64,000 nucleotides of DNA, taken from Prorocentrum cordatum (Eukaryota > Sar > Dinophyceae > Prorocentrales > Prorocentraceae). The translations under genes were made by a program, and so were the position numbers. The stretch's first letter is position 1; each line of letters starts with the position of its first letter. The stretch covers positions 331,320 through 395,319 of the forward strand of contig CAUYUJ010014271.1 of NCBI GenBank assembly GCA_963575745.1, written 5' to 3'. The notes below the pieces were generated by a model. It was not told the DNA's origin. It was given only the letters and a program-made list of their open reading frames with translations, and did no database searches. Positions 42,982 to 55,020 of this stretch are shown here, piece after piece.

Positions 42982-43627
42982 GCATCAGAGATAGGCCCAG
43001 CCATGGACAGGCGCAACGCTGGGGTGTGGAAGTGTGTGCGATCGCCCCTGAAAAAGAGGAAGCTCGATGGGGAAGGGGCTAGGAGGAGGAGGAGGAGGAG
43101 GAGGAGGAGGAGGAGGAGGGAGGGGGAGGAGGGAGGAGGGAGGAGGGAGGAGGGAGGAGGAGGGGGAGGGAGGAGGGAGGAGGGAGGGAGGAGTCCGGAG
43201 TCCGAGGAGGAAGGGACCAGCCCGAAACAAAACTGGGGGGAGAGGTGCACCATCAACGGGGAATTTCGCGACAGGCGCACCCTCTCCCAAACTTAGGCCT
43301 CCCACGGGCCTCCTCGCGCGCTCGAACTCGCTGGTGGAGACGGGCCAGTCTGGCTTCATACGGGACAGCGCTGTCCAAGGCACAACTGGCGCTACTGACG
43401 AATGGACATCCCGAGCGGAAGCGACGCTGAGACCGACCCGGGGGGCGGGGACAGCTCGCTCGATCAACGCACGAATTCGCGGATGGGGGGCCAGCCCTCG
43501 CTGAAATCTGGACAAAATCATTACACCTGTGCGGGTGGGAAGAGCACATACTTTGGCCAACTGACTGGCTTTCTCCTGACCCCACCCCCCGCGAGTCAGA
43601 CACAGCAGGGACCCACGCCTAGCCTCC
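42982..43627. repeat. Spacer between LINE B and LINE C with GGA/GGGA tract
   Basis: 43080-43200 is almost pure purine: GGA triplets then GGGAGGA heptamers. No gene is seen in the rest. Confidence 0.75.
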
Positions 43628-46600
43628 TCACTCTCGGCGCTGCATCGCACGGCACGCACGGAGCAAGACGAAAGCCTGAAACGGCGACCAACTGATGCCC
43701 CAGAGGATCGACCGTGAGGGGCTCCCAAAACGACGGGGTCCCCAGACAACCATGCATTGGCAGGTTACGGCTTGACGACGCAACCTTAAAGCAGAAAACA
43801 CACTGCCAGCCAAACTCACTCCACCCCCAAGAGTGCCACCCCGTCCAGCTAGAGAGCTTATGTTACGCCGCCGCACGGCTGGCCGACGCCAGCGCTGAAG
43901 GTTGTACTCGTAGAAGCACGGAAGGACAGCACCTGCGAGAGCAACGGAATCGGCAGCCCGACCCCTCGCGAGTGCGAGCGTGGCCAAGAACTCTGGCAAG
44001 GGAGAAGGGTGGAGGCCGGCAGTTACCTTAGCATGATGGTCGGAGTACCTGTTTGCCTCAGCCCAATGACGTTCCACAGGCTCGAGACTATCGATCTGCT
44101 CAGTCGAGCGGTGTGCCTTCACATGACGAGCAGAAATGCATTGGTGGCCCTCGAGGCCACGACCAAGCTTGAGGACGCCAACAACCTGATTGGAAACGCG
44201 CAATTGTTCTGAAACGGGTTGCTGGAATCGACGCGCCACGGCCGTATGATCGCTGCCGGCCAAGATCTCGCGGTCGGCGATCTGGCAAATCGAGCAGAGA
44301 GCGACACTCTCGGCGATGCTCGGCATCTGAGGAAGGTAGCCAGCCACTGGTCCTCGCAGAAATGCCAAAGGCACGTCTGAGGCAGAAGAGAAACCAGCGA
44401 TGGACCAGGACGCGCGCTCCAGCTCTACGAAACCAGGCCGCGTGCAAGATCCATCAGGCGCAGCATCGAGGCGAGGGCCCTGCACAATGGAAGCAACGCC
44501 TCCCACTTCCACGTCCAAAGCTTCCCCGTCGGGGCCTTCAAGGACCACCTGGTCTGCGCGGGACGGGGGAGGCACCTCCTTTTCACGGTCAGTGATCCAC
44601 ACTGGCACAGGTCGTGAACTTGCCCACAACTTCTTGTAGAGCTCGGCCTCGCGCCGCACAACGTCGTGAACATGCGTGGGGGGCCCGTGGACAGTGCCAA
44701 CTGCCGTAGGCTGCACAACGACGCGGAACTTGGTGGCGCGGCGATGGGCTCGCGACCCCCTCGGCGCCGCCATCGCGCATGAGTCTTTCCACTTCTGGTA
44801 GTCCTCCTTGGGCGCGCCGTTGGAAGCCAGCATGATGTCAGGCTCGATGTCGTCCAAGAACTCGCGGTCGGCCCCCTCGTCGCGCCCTGCACGAGAGCCC
44901 GCGCCTGCTGGACCGAGCGGTCGAGGCGCGCCGACAGGCCGTGCCCGTGGAAGACCGCCGTGGAGAACGCGAGGGCCTCCTCTGCGCACTGCGCCAGCTC
45001 CTGCGCCGACAGGTTTGGAGGCCGCTTGAGCGTCAGGAGACAGAGGAGGGAATCCTGCAGCCGTTGCCAGCCCCCAACAACTGCCTGCAAGTCGGGCTGA
45101 ACTCTTTGATCGCGTAGCTGGTGCCAGTCCATATGGGCCGAAGTGGCCGTGCAAAAGCTTGAACGTTGCAATCTTGGTGGCCAGCCGTGGCCGCGATCGA
45201 CTCGGCAGCTCGCACAGCAACGTGGCCCCAGGCAGCGGACAGCAGGGTTCAGCCATCGCCGAGAGCCACCCTCTCGCCGGCGCAGGCCGCCACCGCGGCC
45301 TCGGCCACGTGGCGCGCGCCGTCGCAGGGCGGCGGAGGCAGCTGGGGGCCAACCGTGACCTGGGTGCCCATCCTCGGCGCGACGGTGTACACCAGCGTCT
45401 TGACGTGCTCGGCGTCGCCCTTCAGCAGGATCTAAACTGGGCGATGGCCTTTCTTGGACCACTTGGCGTCGATGCTGATGCTGGCGTACATCCTCATGGC
45501 AGCCGAGTTGGCGAGGAAATAATCGATGGCCGAGTTGCCCGTGCCTCCTCTGAATGTAATCGCAAATGTGTTCACAGTCGAACACCCAACATGGGCAGGA
45601 GGCTGGCTTGCCTCGAGCTCGCCTGGAGGCATGTTCCAGTCGCCGCCGATGATAAGTGGACCGTCCAGCGTCTCGGCAGCCGAGCCCAGTTCCTGCAGCA
45701 GCCCAGCCTGCCATTGCGCCCACCTGCTCCCTCGCCAATGACAAGGTAGACACTGAACAAGTGGAGGCCCGACCGCAGGCCTGGCAGATCGATAACAGCA
45801 TGCTGAATCCTGCTCGGGATCAGCTCGTGCTCACCAAGGGCAGGGGGCCTGACGCACAGGCTGTCGCGCACGGCGCTCGCGACGCCTGCAGACGGCACCG
45901 TGCCCACCGTGTGCACGCTCGGGAGTGCCATCAGGCGCCACCCTCTGCCAGCTAACCAAGAGCCCAGGGCCTCGGCATGATCACTGATGTGCCCGAACTC
46001 CTGCAGGAAGGTCACGCTCGCCGCGGTGCTGGCGAACCGCTTCTTGACAGACGCCTTGCCGCCGCTGGCGTTGTACGTCTCGATGCTGAACTCAGCACCC
46101 TGTGTCGGCCGCGCCACGAGCGGAGGCGCACGTCCACGGCCAGGCAGCCCGCACACGTCAGGCCAGGCACGGCGCTGGACGACAGCAGCGCCAGGGCTAA
46201 ACCTGGTGCCGTGCACGCTTGGCCGCGACCTCGGACCACATGGCGTCGAAGGCCTGCTTGGAGGCATCGATGCCGCCAAGCTCGCGGGCATGGAAGGTGC
46301 TTCTTCTGCTCATCGGTGGGGGCCGCCATGGTTGCGTCGGCGGGAGCCTCAACGGCAGCAGCCCCATCATCGCTACTAGCAGCGCCAGTCCGAGCAGCAC
46401 ACTTGGCCGAGAAAGCGGACTTGAGCTTGGCCTACGCCTCGGACTTAATGAACGCAACGAGCTCGGGCTGGTCGGCCAAACTCGAAGCCGTCAGTGGCGG
46501 CGGCGGTGGCACCCGTGACGCTTGTGGCAGACTCAGTGAGGGCCGTGTCCAACGCGGCGATCTACAGCTTCTTCGCCTCGATCGCCTCCTTGCGGTACGG

Positions 46601-46929
46601 TACTCGATACCCTTCGATAACTCAACGTACTGGGTCTGCTTCTCCAGCAGCTCCTTCTCCATCTTCTCCAGGCTGGAAAAGCATGTCCTGCTGCGCACGT
46701 CGATGTAGAGCCTGGGGGGACAGCAGCGCGCGCTTCTCCGCACGCAGGTCCTCCTCCTCCGGAGGAGGAGGAGGGTGAACGTTCGGGGGAGACCGGCTCC
46801 GGGGGGGGAACGTCGAGCTGAACTCGGCGACACACGGCCGGTAGAGCGGTAATGAGCGCCCGACAGCAAAGCCGCAAGCCCCGGGTCGGGGTGGCCTATT
46901 GGGCCCCTGCCGTCGGGGCGTTGACCCAA
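43628..46929 (-). pseudogene. LINE C: endonuclease and RNase H, no reverse transcriptase core seen
   Basis: The minus strand starts with a coiled-coil-like segment (LEKMEKELLEKQTQYVELSK, about 46670-46615). The endonuclease is spread over frames: FSIETYNASGGKASVKKRF, SVTFLQEFGHISDH (about 46110-45970), IIGGDWNMPPGELEASQ (about 45655-45605), GNSAIDYFLANSAAM and SKKGHRPV (about 45540-45435). A pre-RT linker follows (RATKFRVVVQPTAVGTVHGP, about 44730). Then, with no visible RT palm, an RNase H: DAAPDGSCTRPGFVELERAS (about 44470-44410), SIAESVALCSICQ, SARHVKAHRSTEQ and ANRYSDHHAKVTAG (about 44080-44020). Several stops and shifts occur. An internal deletion removing RT is the simplest reading. Confidence 0.72.
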
Positions 46930-47225
46930 GGAACACTCAATAGGGAAAAAAGCCCCTTCATCCCATTATCCCATAAGGTAAACTTCGATGTCCCATCGAA
47001 GACCTATGTAAGGGAAGCCTGAGGCAAGCTGCGAAACAATTAAGGAGCACGGAGCCCCTCCCCAACAGTCGGGGCGCTGACCAAAGGAATCCTGAACAAG
47101 GAACGAGACCCCTTTGTTTGTTCCATAGGTCAAACTTCGACCTCTCATCGAAGACCAACGGAAAACCTGAGGCAAGCTGCGAAACAAGTAAGAAACACGG
47201 AGCCCCTCCCAAACGACAGGGGTGC
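46905..47225. repeat. Tandem repeat of about 150 bp, two units
   Basis: GTCGGGGCG.TGACC.AAGGAA, TCAAACTTCGA with CATCGAAGACC, and CCTGAGGCAAGCTGCGAAAC, then CACGGAGCCCCTCCC recur at about 46912-47070 and 47070-47213. Each unit has a CTTCGATG...CATCGAAG hairpin. Confidence 0.85.
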
Positions 47226-47392
47226 CTTCTTCAGCGCCCCGAATGTAAGACGAGAGCGATGCTACGATGCGATTGGCTCCAGAGGCGTTGCGGGATTGCT
47301 GGAGCTTCTGGCGGCCCTCGCTTCTGCAGCCCGTGCGGAACAATTAAGGGGCCCTGGCAGTCCCGGGAACGACTGGCTTTTCCTCGTTCATC

Positions 47393-47590
47393 ATTCGGGT
47401 CGGGCGAAAGGGGGGGATAGCAAAGGGAGGGTTTGAGAATCAGCTCACGGAGCTGATTTTTCCGGCGCCCCCCGGCGCCGGAGGCGACGATGTATCGAGG
47501 AATGGGCCCCTCGGTGAGGCCGACACCAGCTGCATGCAGCAAATTTCGTACCCCCCCTTTCCCAATCCCCCCCTTTCGTCCGGCCCGAAT
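47393..47590. mobile_element. MITE-like element (198 bp) with 4-bp target duplication
   Basis: Terminal inverted repeats of about 40 bp, mostly matching, begin ATTCGGGTCGGGCGAAAGGG on the left and ATTCGGGCCGGACGAAAGGG on the inverted right. CATC flanks both sides (47389-47392 and 47591-47594). The interior carries CGGCGCC-CCC-CGGCGCCGG. A diverged relative is at 58230-58395. Confidence 0.8.
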
Positions 47591-47594
47591 CATC

Positions 47595-48144
47595 AGGACC
47601 CCTCGCTGCTCGGAGAGATCTGATGCTCCAGGGCGTCGGGGCCTGCTGTGGACGACCTCCGCTCCGAGCCCTCTGGGCGCGCCCCTCTCCCTGCCCTCGG
47701 GGAGCCCTCGGGGAGCGCTCCCTCGCCGCCATGGCTGGACGCGGACGGGGCAAGACGCCGACCAAAAAGAGGCCCTCAGGCCTCAGAGGTCGTGGCTTTT
47801 TCTTCGCAACGCTGCTCTGCGAGAACGGCGCCCATGCACCGTACCCTATTTGGACTCCCTTTGGGTCCCACTCCAATGCGGCAGTGTTCAATGCATGTCG
47901 ACCCTGATGGCAGAACGGCCATGCACCGCACCTTTCCTGGGTTGAGGATCGGCGGCGCCTCGGGAGACGCCATCGCGATACGAATGCGCAAGAGTCAACC
48001 GAAGCTCCCCTGAAGTCTGGCCCACTTCCCAGGGACCGGCTTTTCATCCCAAGCCGCTTGTTGACGGCCCCCAGGGCCTGGCAAGAGCCCCGGGAGCCGA
48101 AAACGGGCAAGCCATCAGTCTCGCCGCAGTTTCCGCTAACGACG
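47595..48144. other. No gene recognised
   Basis: GC-rich mixed sequence. Three overlapping frames of 94-151 codons translate it without any domain-like pattern. Confidence 0.5.
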
Positions 48145-48336
48145 TACGGCAGGTTCGTGTCGTGCCGACCCCAGCGTTGGTTTCTGTCACCTCGGGGATC
48201 GTTCAACCTTGAACGATCGGCCCTTTCCGAGACGTGCGATCCTTCAACATCGACCCATTCTGGGTCGCCGGCGGCGTTCAACCTTGAACGCCCACGCTGG
48301 GGTCGCCGCCGGTCGACACGACACGAACCTACCGTA
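48145..48336. mobile_element. Foldback/MITE-like element (192 bp)
   Basis: TACGGCAGGTTCGTGTCGTG...CGACC (48145-48170) is inverted at 48311-48336 with 24 of 26 bases matching. CCAGCG(T)TGG also pairs inward. The interior has two copies of the palindrome GTTCAACCTTGAAC. Confidence 0.78.
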
Positions 48337-48414
48337 GGGGGCCTGGCTGTGGGGCTGATCTTTACGGCATGTTGGGAGGATCCCCGTCTTCCAGGCGTCG
48401 TAACAAACCACGAC

Positions 48415-48650
48415 GGGGGGAGGGAGCCCGGGAGGAGGAGGGGGAGGGAAAAGGGGGAGGGGTGGAGGAGGAGGGGGAGGAGGAGGAGGAGGAGGAGGAG
48501 GAGGAGGAGGAGGAGGAGGAGGAGGCGGAGGAGGAGGAGGAAGCGGAGGAGGAGGAGGCGGAGGAGGAGGAGGAGAAGAGCGGAGGAGGAGGAGGCGGAG
48601 GAGGAGGAGGAGGAGGGAGGAGGAGGAGGAGGCGGAGGAGGAGGAGGTAC
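48415..48650. repeat. GGA-rich microsatellite
   Basis: Purine tract of GGA and GAGGCG units (GCGGAGGAGGAGGAGG) on the plus strand. Confidence 0.95.
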
Positions 48651-49349
48651 TTTTCCCACAAACGCTGAGATCCGGACGCTTTCCTTTTTTCCTCACACCA
48701 GTCTTCGCTCGGTTCCGGGCCCCAAGGCCATAACAGATCGATCTGGCTCGGGAAGTGCCGCAGAGGTATTGGGTCGCCACAGCAAGATGGGGGCAACATC
48801 CTCGGCACGATCACAAAATCGGCCCTGTTCACCCTGGTCTTCGCATCCGCCAGCTTCCGCAGGCCTTCCGCCTGCGTTCGTGGGACCTTTTCCTTGCAGG
48901 CCCTGGCACAGCTCGCCCCGCGAACCGGTCGAGCCGAGCAGAAGGGGTCTGAGCCAGCTAGACGGCGGGTGAACAAAAAAGAGAGGAGCAAACAGCCCAA
49001 GGGACGAGAAGCTCGAGCGATGCCGCCACCACCCTGCCCCGTCGAGGAGCTGGAGGACTCCCATATGGGGCCTGACAGATAGGTCGGAGGATCGCACCGC
49101 ATCGCCGATGCATCGGCGACGTCGGCGATGCATCGGCGACGTCGGCGTGGAGGAGTCGGGCTCCACATCGAGCTGCATCACCGATGCATCGGCGATGCGG
49201 CACGATCATCCGACCCCATCTGCTCTGACCTCACCTGGGAGGCCTGGAGAAGCGGGGGAGGAGGAGGAATCTGATGATGATGATGATGAGGATGATGATG
49301 CTGATGATGATGATGATGCTGCTGATGATGACGATGGTGATGGTGATGG

Positions 49350-49385
<36 letters not shown>

Positions 49386-49455
49386 GGAGGAGGAGGAGGA
49401 GGAGGAGGAGGAGGAGGAGGAGGAGGAGGAGGAGGAGGAGGAGGAGGAGGAACAG
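48651..49455. repeat. Spacer with a 20-bp palindromic tandem repeat and a GAT/GAG microsatellite
   Basis: At about 49096-49150 the unit GATGCATCGGCGACGTCGGC is repeated, with further GATGCATCGGCGATGC at 49182-49199. 49270-49380 is GATGAT-rich, passing into (GAG)n to 49455. No gene is seen. Confidence 0.8.
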
Positions 49456-52029
49456 CAGGGGGAAGAGGCACCCTCCATCCCCTCCGCACCGCCCTCTGCC
49501 CCTCCCGCCCGACACCCTCTTGCAGGCCCCCGCGGCCACCGCGAGGCCGCCGGTGGCAGCCGCCCCCGCCGCCGCAGCCGAGCCGGTGGCGCGGGGCCTG
49601 CCAGGCCAACCACCTCGGGCGGGCACCCGCCAGAGATGGGGGGGCTCTGCCTAAGCATTCTCTGAGGGTGGAGGGCTCAGGGCGAAATCCACATCTTCTC
49701 TCGCACCTCGAAAATCCATCCGTCTTGTGATTCGCCTCTTGCAGATTCCCTCGGAAATCCACCAAAACGGCATTCTCGATTTCACCCCTTGCCCTCCGCC
49801 CGGAGAAGATGCTCGGCCTGCTCCGATGGCGTGCAAGAGCGGCCCCCAGTGGGAGGCCGGGGAGCGCCGACGCTGCGATCGCTTCCGCCGCGCTGCGTCT
49901 TTCGTCGCCTTGGGCCTCCTGGCCCGTTGATGTCGGGCCCGGGGAGCCCGAACAGTGCCGCCGGGCCACGACGCTGCCCCCGAGGGCAAGGGGTCGGGAC
50001 CTCTGCAGACCTCCTGGGAAAAGCTCGGGTCGGCGGCCCTCCATCGGAGAGAGAGAGTCCGAAGGGTGGAGGTCCCAGACCTCTTCGCGCCGTGGAGGCG
50101 TCGCGACGGGAGACCTCTGGGCGAGTGTCGGCTTCGGGGGGCCCTCGCCGTGCCTCAGAGCTGGTCAAACAACTCCCCGGGATGAAGCACCGGTCCCCCG
50201 GAAGGGGTCGAGACCCCTGAGGTCACGCTACATATGTCGTCGGAATCCAGGGAGGCAGACGAGCATGTCCGCCTCAGCCAGGGCCGCAGGCAACGAACGC
50301 CTTGGGCTGGGAGCCGCCTGAGGATCTCTGGGACTTTGGAAACACCCGTCTGCTTCCTCCATTCTTCCCGCCCTCCCCTCGGCCTTCTTTCTTCTCATGG
50401 GGAAATCCGTTCTCCCCCTACACTTTCTGTGCATCATTTCTCGACCACTGTTTGAGTTTTGGATCCGTGCGTGCACCCGTACACCGTCCTTGTTCGTCGC
50501 CTTTGGCGCCCTCTTTTATCTCCCTCGAGCTCTTGGCGAGACTCGATCTTTGCCCCGTGCGGGGATCGCCTCGAACGGCTCAGCGCTGCTCGATGCGAGA
50601 CAGACGCCAAAAAGCTGCTGGCGTGAAGCACATGGGTTCCCCAAGGCAAATGTGTCGCCCTGCATAGATCCATGTTTGGTGGTCCTGGGCCCAGCAGTAA
50701 GCCCCGGAGGCCCAAATCGAGGAAAAGTCACTGCAGGCATATTGTCGGAGCTCTGAACAACTTCATGGCGATAAAGCATGTCGCCCCAAGGCTTCGAGCT
50801 CGCTAAGCCCACATGCGCACGGCCTGTATTTGGCGCCCCCCTGGGCGACCCTTTCTAGAGGACTCATCCTGGGAGGTCCCGGAGGGGCGACCCCGTTCTG
50901 GACTTAGCTATCTCCCGCTGCACTGCTTCCACTCATAGGAGCTACTACTTCTGATGGTAAAGCATTGGCTGGGTCCGCCGAGGTTTCGCCGGATGCCTGG
51001 TCGTTGGCGGCGCGCAGACGGGGGTAGGGAGGGAGGGGGAAAGGCTTCCTAGAAGCCTGCTTCTTAGAACGCGCGCCAGCCCTACCTCTACAGACGAGGC
51101 CCGCGCCTTCTAAGATGCAGGGGCACTCCTAAGAAACCTTCCCCCCTCCCCCTGCCCCCCTCCTCGGCGCGTGGGCCGAGGTTGGCGACTGGTCGCAGGC
51201 GCTTTGTGCGCGCCTCGTGCGGGTCCGCCGAGTTTCCGCCTGCTGGCCAGCTGTCTTGGCCAGTCCGGGGCGCCTCGCGGGCGCCCCCCTTCGCTGGGGT
51301 GGGTCTGGGGGCCCATGCGGGCCTCGGGTCAGGGAGGGCCTGGGCTGGTTACGGCGGGGCCGGGGGGCCTGGACCGGTGTCGGAGCCGTACTGGGCCAGC
51401 TTTGGGGGGGGGGGTAGTAATTCAGATACTTTAGCATTTGTTGCTTCCGACACAAAGAAAATAACGATTCCGAATTTTCAAGAGTAGCTAACAACAATTA
51501 ACACACATTTCCGGTTTTTGAATACAAAACTTGGTTTTTGAGCTGTTCACATTTTCCGTTCCTGCACCCCTCTGAAATTGACTGGGGCCGCTCCGAAACT
51601 TCTTCGGGGGCCCCGGGCCGCCCCGAAAATGGCTGTGGCCCCCCGCATCTGGCCCGCCCCCCTGTCCTTCCGAAGCCGGCGCGGCGGCTGGGGAGCTCGC
51701 GCGGCCCAGTGCGCCGAGCGCCCTGGCGGCTGCGCCCCTGTAGCGGTGCCAAGCGCCCCTGCGGCGTGACACGCTTTTCCTAATGCCTCCCCCTTCGCTC
51801 GCCCACCCTCTTCCCCTTGCCTCTGCTTAGTTCCTTCCCTTGCTCCCTGCCCCCCCTGCGTTGACACTTGTGCTCGGGCCCCGGCTTCCTAGGTGATTTC
51901 CCAACCATCCTGTGGTGTTAGGTCGTCGTTTTGAAAGGACAGCGCCCAGCATCTCCTCTCCTTTCTTTTCCTCTCCTCCGTCCTGCTCCTCCTCCTCCTC
52001 CTCCTCCTCCTCCTTTCACCTCCCATCCG
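49456..52029. other. No gene recognised in 2.6 kb of GC-rich sequence
   Basis: There are many short frames on both strands with Pro/Arg/Gly/Ala composition, none with a recognisable motif. CTCCTCCTC at about 51985-52013 marks the edge of the next repeat array. Confidence 0.5.
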
Positions 52030-53100
52030 TGTCCACCATTTTAGCACGCCCCTTACGACCCATAGAAAGTGGCAGCGCCCGCGAGCGTTCCAGCCGCCCA
52101 TGCCGGCACCCCCCTCACATGTTTCATGGCCCCAAAGGAGGGCTCCACCGAAGGCTCTAACGGCGCCGCCCGCATGCGTCCGAGTCGCTAATTTCGGCGC
52201 GCCTCTCACACGTTTCGTCGCCCTACAAAGGGGGTCTCACCGAAGTCCCCAGTGGCGCAGCCCGCGTGCGTCCCAGGCACTTCTGTCAGCACACCCCTCA
52301 CACGTTCCGCGGCCCCCCAGGGAGGTCCACCGAAGGCCCCAGAGGCGCCGCCCGTATGCGTCCCAGCCGCACATTTCGGCACACACAATTCATACGCTTC
52401 GTTGCCCCGTACGAAGCTCCACCGAAGGCTCCAGTGGCACCGCCCGCATGCGTCTCAGCCGCTAATTTTCGGCACGCCCCTCACATGTTTCGTGGCCCCA
52501 TCGGCTCCACCGAAGGCCCCAGTGGCGCTGCCCGCGTGCGTCCCAGCCGTGCATATCGGCACGACTCTCACATGTTTCGTGGCCCCATAGAGAGCTCCAC
52601 CGAAGGCCAAAACTAATTCCAACCCCGCATGCGTCCCAGCCGTTTATTTCGGCACACTCCTCACGCGTTCGTGGCCCTATTGGGAGCCCCACCGAAGGCC
52701 CCAGTGGCGCCGCCCGCATGCGTCCCAACCGTTCATTTTGGCGCACCCCTCACACGTTTCGCGGCCCCTTAGGGAGGTCGTCCACCGAAGGCCTGTGTGG
52801 CGCCGCGCGCATGCGTCCCAGCCGCATATGTCGGCACCCCCACACACGCTTCGTTGCCCCATCGGGATTTCCACGTAAGGTGTCAGTGGCGCCGCCCGCC
52901 CGCGTCCCAGCCGGCAATTTCGGGACACCCTTCGCACGATTCGTGGCTCCTTAGGGAGCTCCACCGAACGCCCCAGTGGGTGTGGCCACATGCGTGCTCG
53001 CCACCACCGACTTTCCCAGTGGGGAGGGTCACGCGCGTCCGCCACACTCATGTCGGCACACCCCCCACACGTTTCGTGATCCCATCTGTGGAAGCGGGGC
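52030..53100. repeat. 90-bp tandem minisatellite, array B (about 12 units)
   Basis: Same family as 3005-4775. GGCGC.GCCCGCATGCGTCCC, AGCCGC.ATTTCGGCACACC, CCTCACACGTTTCGTGGCCC, then CATAGGGAGCTCCACCGAAG. Units at 52251, 52341, 52432 and 52522 are 90-91 bp apart. It differs from array A by GCCGCCC for ACGTTCC and AGCCG for CGCCACC. Confidence 0.92.
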
Positions 53101-54589
53101 GGTCGCCGACGGACACAGCGGGCGCGTTCGCACGCGACCCAGGAGGCCTCACGCAGCCTTGCGAGAGGTCCAGGGGCCGTTACGACAGGTCCAGTGTCCT
53201 GATGGTTTTGCCCCCGCGCGGATTTTCGACGTCGCGAAAAACGCGACGAGAGGAGGCCTGGGCGAAGGACGAGCCGCGAGAGGCATCCTGAATGCGAATC
53301 CGAAGTTCGAGTTTCCTGGGGACCTTCTCGCCGCCACGGTCGGGCTCTGGTGAAATCCTGCCAGCCCTGAAAGGCGTGAGTGGTTTGGGTCGCCCCCCTT
53401 CCTTCCAATCTTCTTCTCCCGTACCTCTGAGGCGGTCGGCGCAGGGGTTTGCTTGAGGTCGCCCTGTTCTGTCTGAGCAGCTCCGCGCCCATCCGTGCTT
53501 GCACTTAGGGGTTTGGGCTCTCCTGGGGTGTGCGCGATCTTCTCCTCCCTCTTCGGGGAAGGGTTTGCCCCTTCCGGCGACGCTCTGCCCCGCGACGCTC
53601 TGCCCCGGGGCCAGGACCTGGCCCGATGTCGGCCAGCCAGTCCGCTATTTTTTACTCCGCGCAGCGGACGACCCGCGCGCGCCGCCTGGACCCCTGCGGG
53701 CCAGCCGGCGCGCGTCGCGGGGTCTCCCGGTTGCGCTCTGCCCAGAGCCGCGGCCACCAGGGCGCGAAACATCTGAGAGCCCACCCTCCCGCTCTGCTCC
53801 TCGCCCCCCCCCCTCCCTCCTCCACACCCCTGCCCGCACTGCCCCGCGCCTCGTTCTTCCTGCGACGCGCTGCCTGTGAGAATGTTCTTCGTCTCGTCTC
53901 CCTCGCGGCACTCGCAGCTGCATACGGTTGGGTCCTTCGTCAGGCTAGCGGTTTATCTCCTCATCGTTAACCAGGCCGGGCCTCTTCCCAGAGTAACGGT
54001 AGCGACCGTGCCCGGGAGGGCCGCCTGAATCCCCTCGACATGCTGGGGGTCGCCCCCACCCCGCAGGTGTGGCGCCGTGCTCACTGGTATGGCGTGGTTT
54101 TTGAATTGGCGCTCGCAAGCGACATGCGGCGTTCGCGGCGCCGTTTTCACCGGCGCAGCGCGGTGCTGAGTGACCATGCTTCGGTGCTCGTACGCGTGCC
54201 GCGGCGTTTGCAGGCCAATGCGGCGCGCATAGGTCAGGCGGACGCGGGGATGATATTGCGCTGATAATCATGATGGCGATTGCGAGAAGTGGGAACAGGA
54301 CTACTTAGTGCTGGGGTGCCCCACTGACTATTCGGAGGGCGGCGGAATTAACCCCCCGCCCCCACGTGCGCTGATCGGAAAACGCGGGGCCTGCTGAGAC
54401 ATCGACGGGTTCCTGGCCTTCGTGTGCCCTCCCCGTCGCCACGGCTGAGCGCAAGTCGGGAAACTTGTCGGCCAGGACGTCCGCAAGGGTCCGGTGACCG
54501 ATGTCGGACGGGTTTCGGCTGGGCGGTTGGGCCGCCTGTCTCTGGGGGATGGTCGCCGCCGCCGCTGGCGCCCTTTCGCAGATCGCCGC
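53101..54589. other. No gene recognised
   Basis: GC-rich sequence with long Arg/Pro/Ala-rich frames on both strands (for example 53149-53784). No domain, splice pattern or RNA gene could be supported. Confidence 0.5.
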
Positions 54590-54809
54590 CGCGGCCGTCG
54601 CCGCCGCTGTCGTCGTCCTGGTCGTTTGTCGTCGTCGTCGTCGTCGTTGCCGCCGGTGCCGCCGCCGCCATCGTTGTCTTCGTTCTCGTTGTCGTGGTTG
54701 TCGTCGTTGTTGTCGTAACGTATTGATAGAGGTGCCAATTCAAAACCAAACGATTTCGAACGCCCCTCTCAGATTCGGTCTTTGGTTCAAGTGAGCCCCC
54801 TGGACCCAA

Positions 54810-54847
<38 letters not shown>

Positions 54848-55020
54848 AGGTGAGGCATTGTGGAGCACTCAGGCGTTGTGGTGCACGCAGACGGTGTGGT
54901 ACGCGTTCTCGTCGTCCCCTTGCCCTTCGTCGTCGTCGTAGCCGTCGTCGTCGTCATCCTCCTCGTTCTCCCTGTCGTCGTCGTCTTGTCGTTGTCGGTC
55001 GTCGTCGTCATTGTCTTCGC
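54590..55020. repeat. GTC/ACG trinucleotide-rich region
   Basis: GTCGTCGTCGTCGTCG runs at 54620-54720, (ACG)n at 54809-54845 and GTCGTC again at 54910-55015: the same triplet in opposite orientations. Confidence 0.9.

Noticed and set aside
50208-50222. CCCTGAGGTC as a third terminal repeat of the DNA transposon
   Set aside because: Only ten bases match, and neither the GGACT hairpins nor a partner end is nearby.
54249-54290. C/D-box snoRNA-like ATGATA...CTGA words
   Set aside because: The spacing and terminal stem do not fit, and no second motif pair is present.
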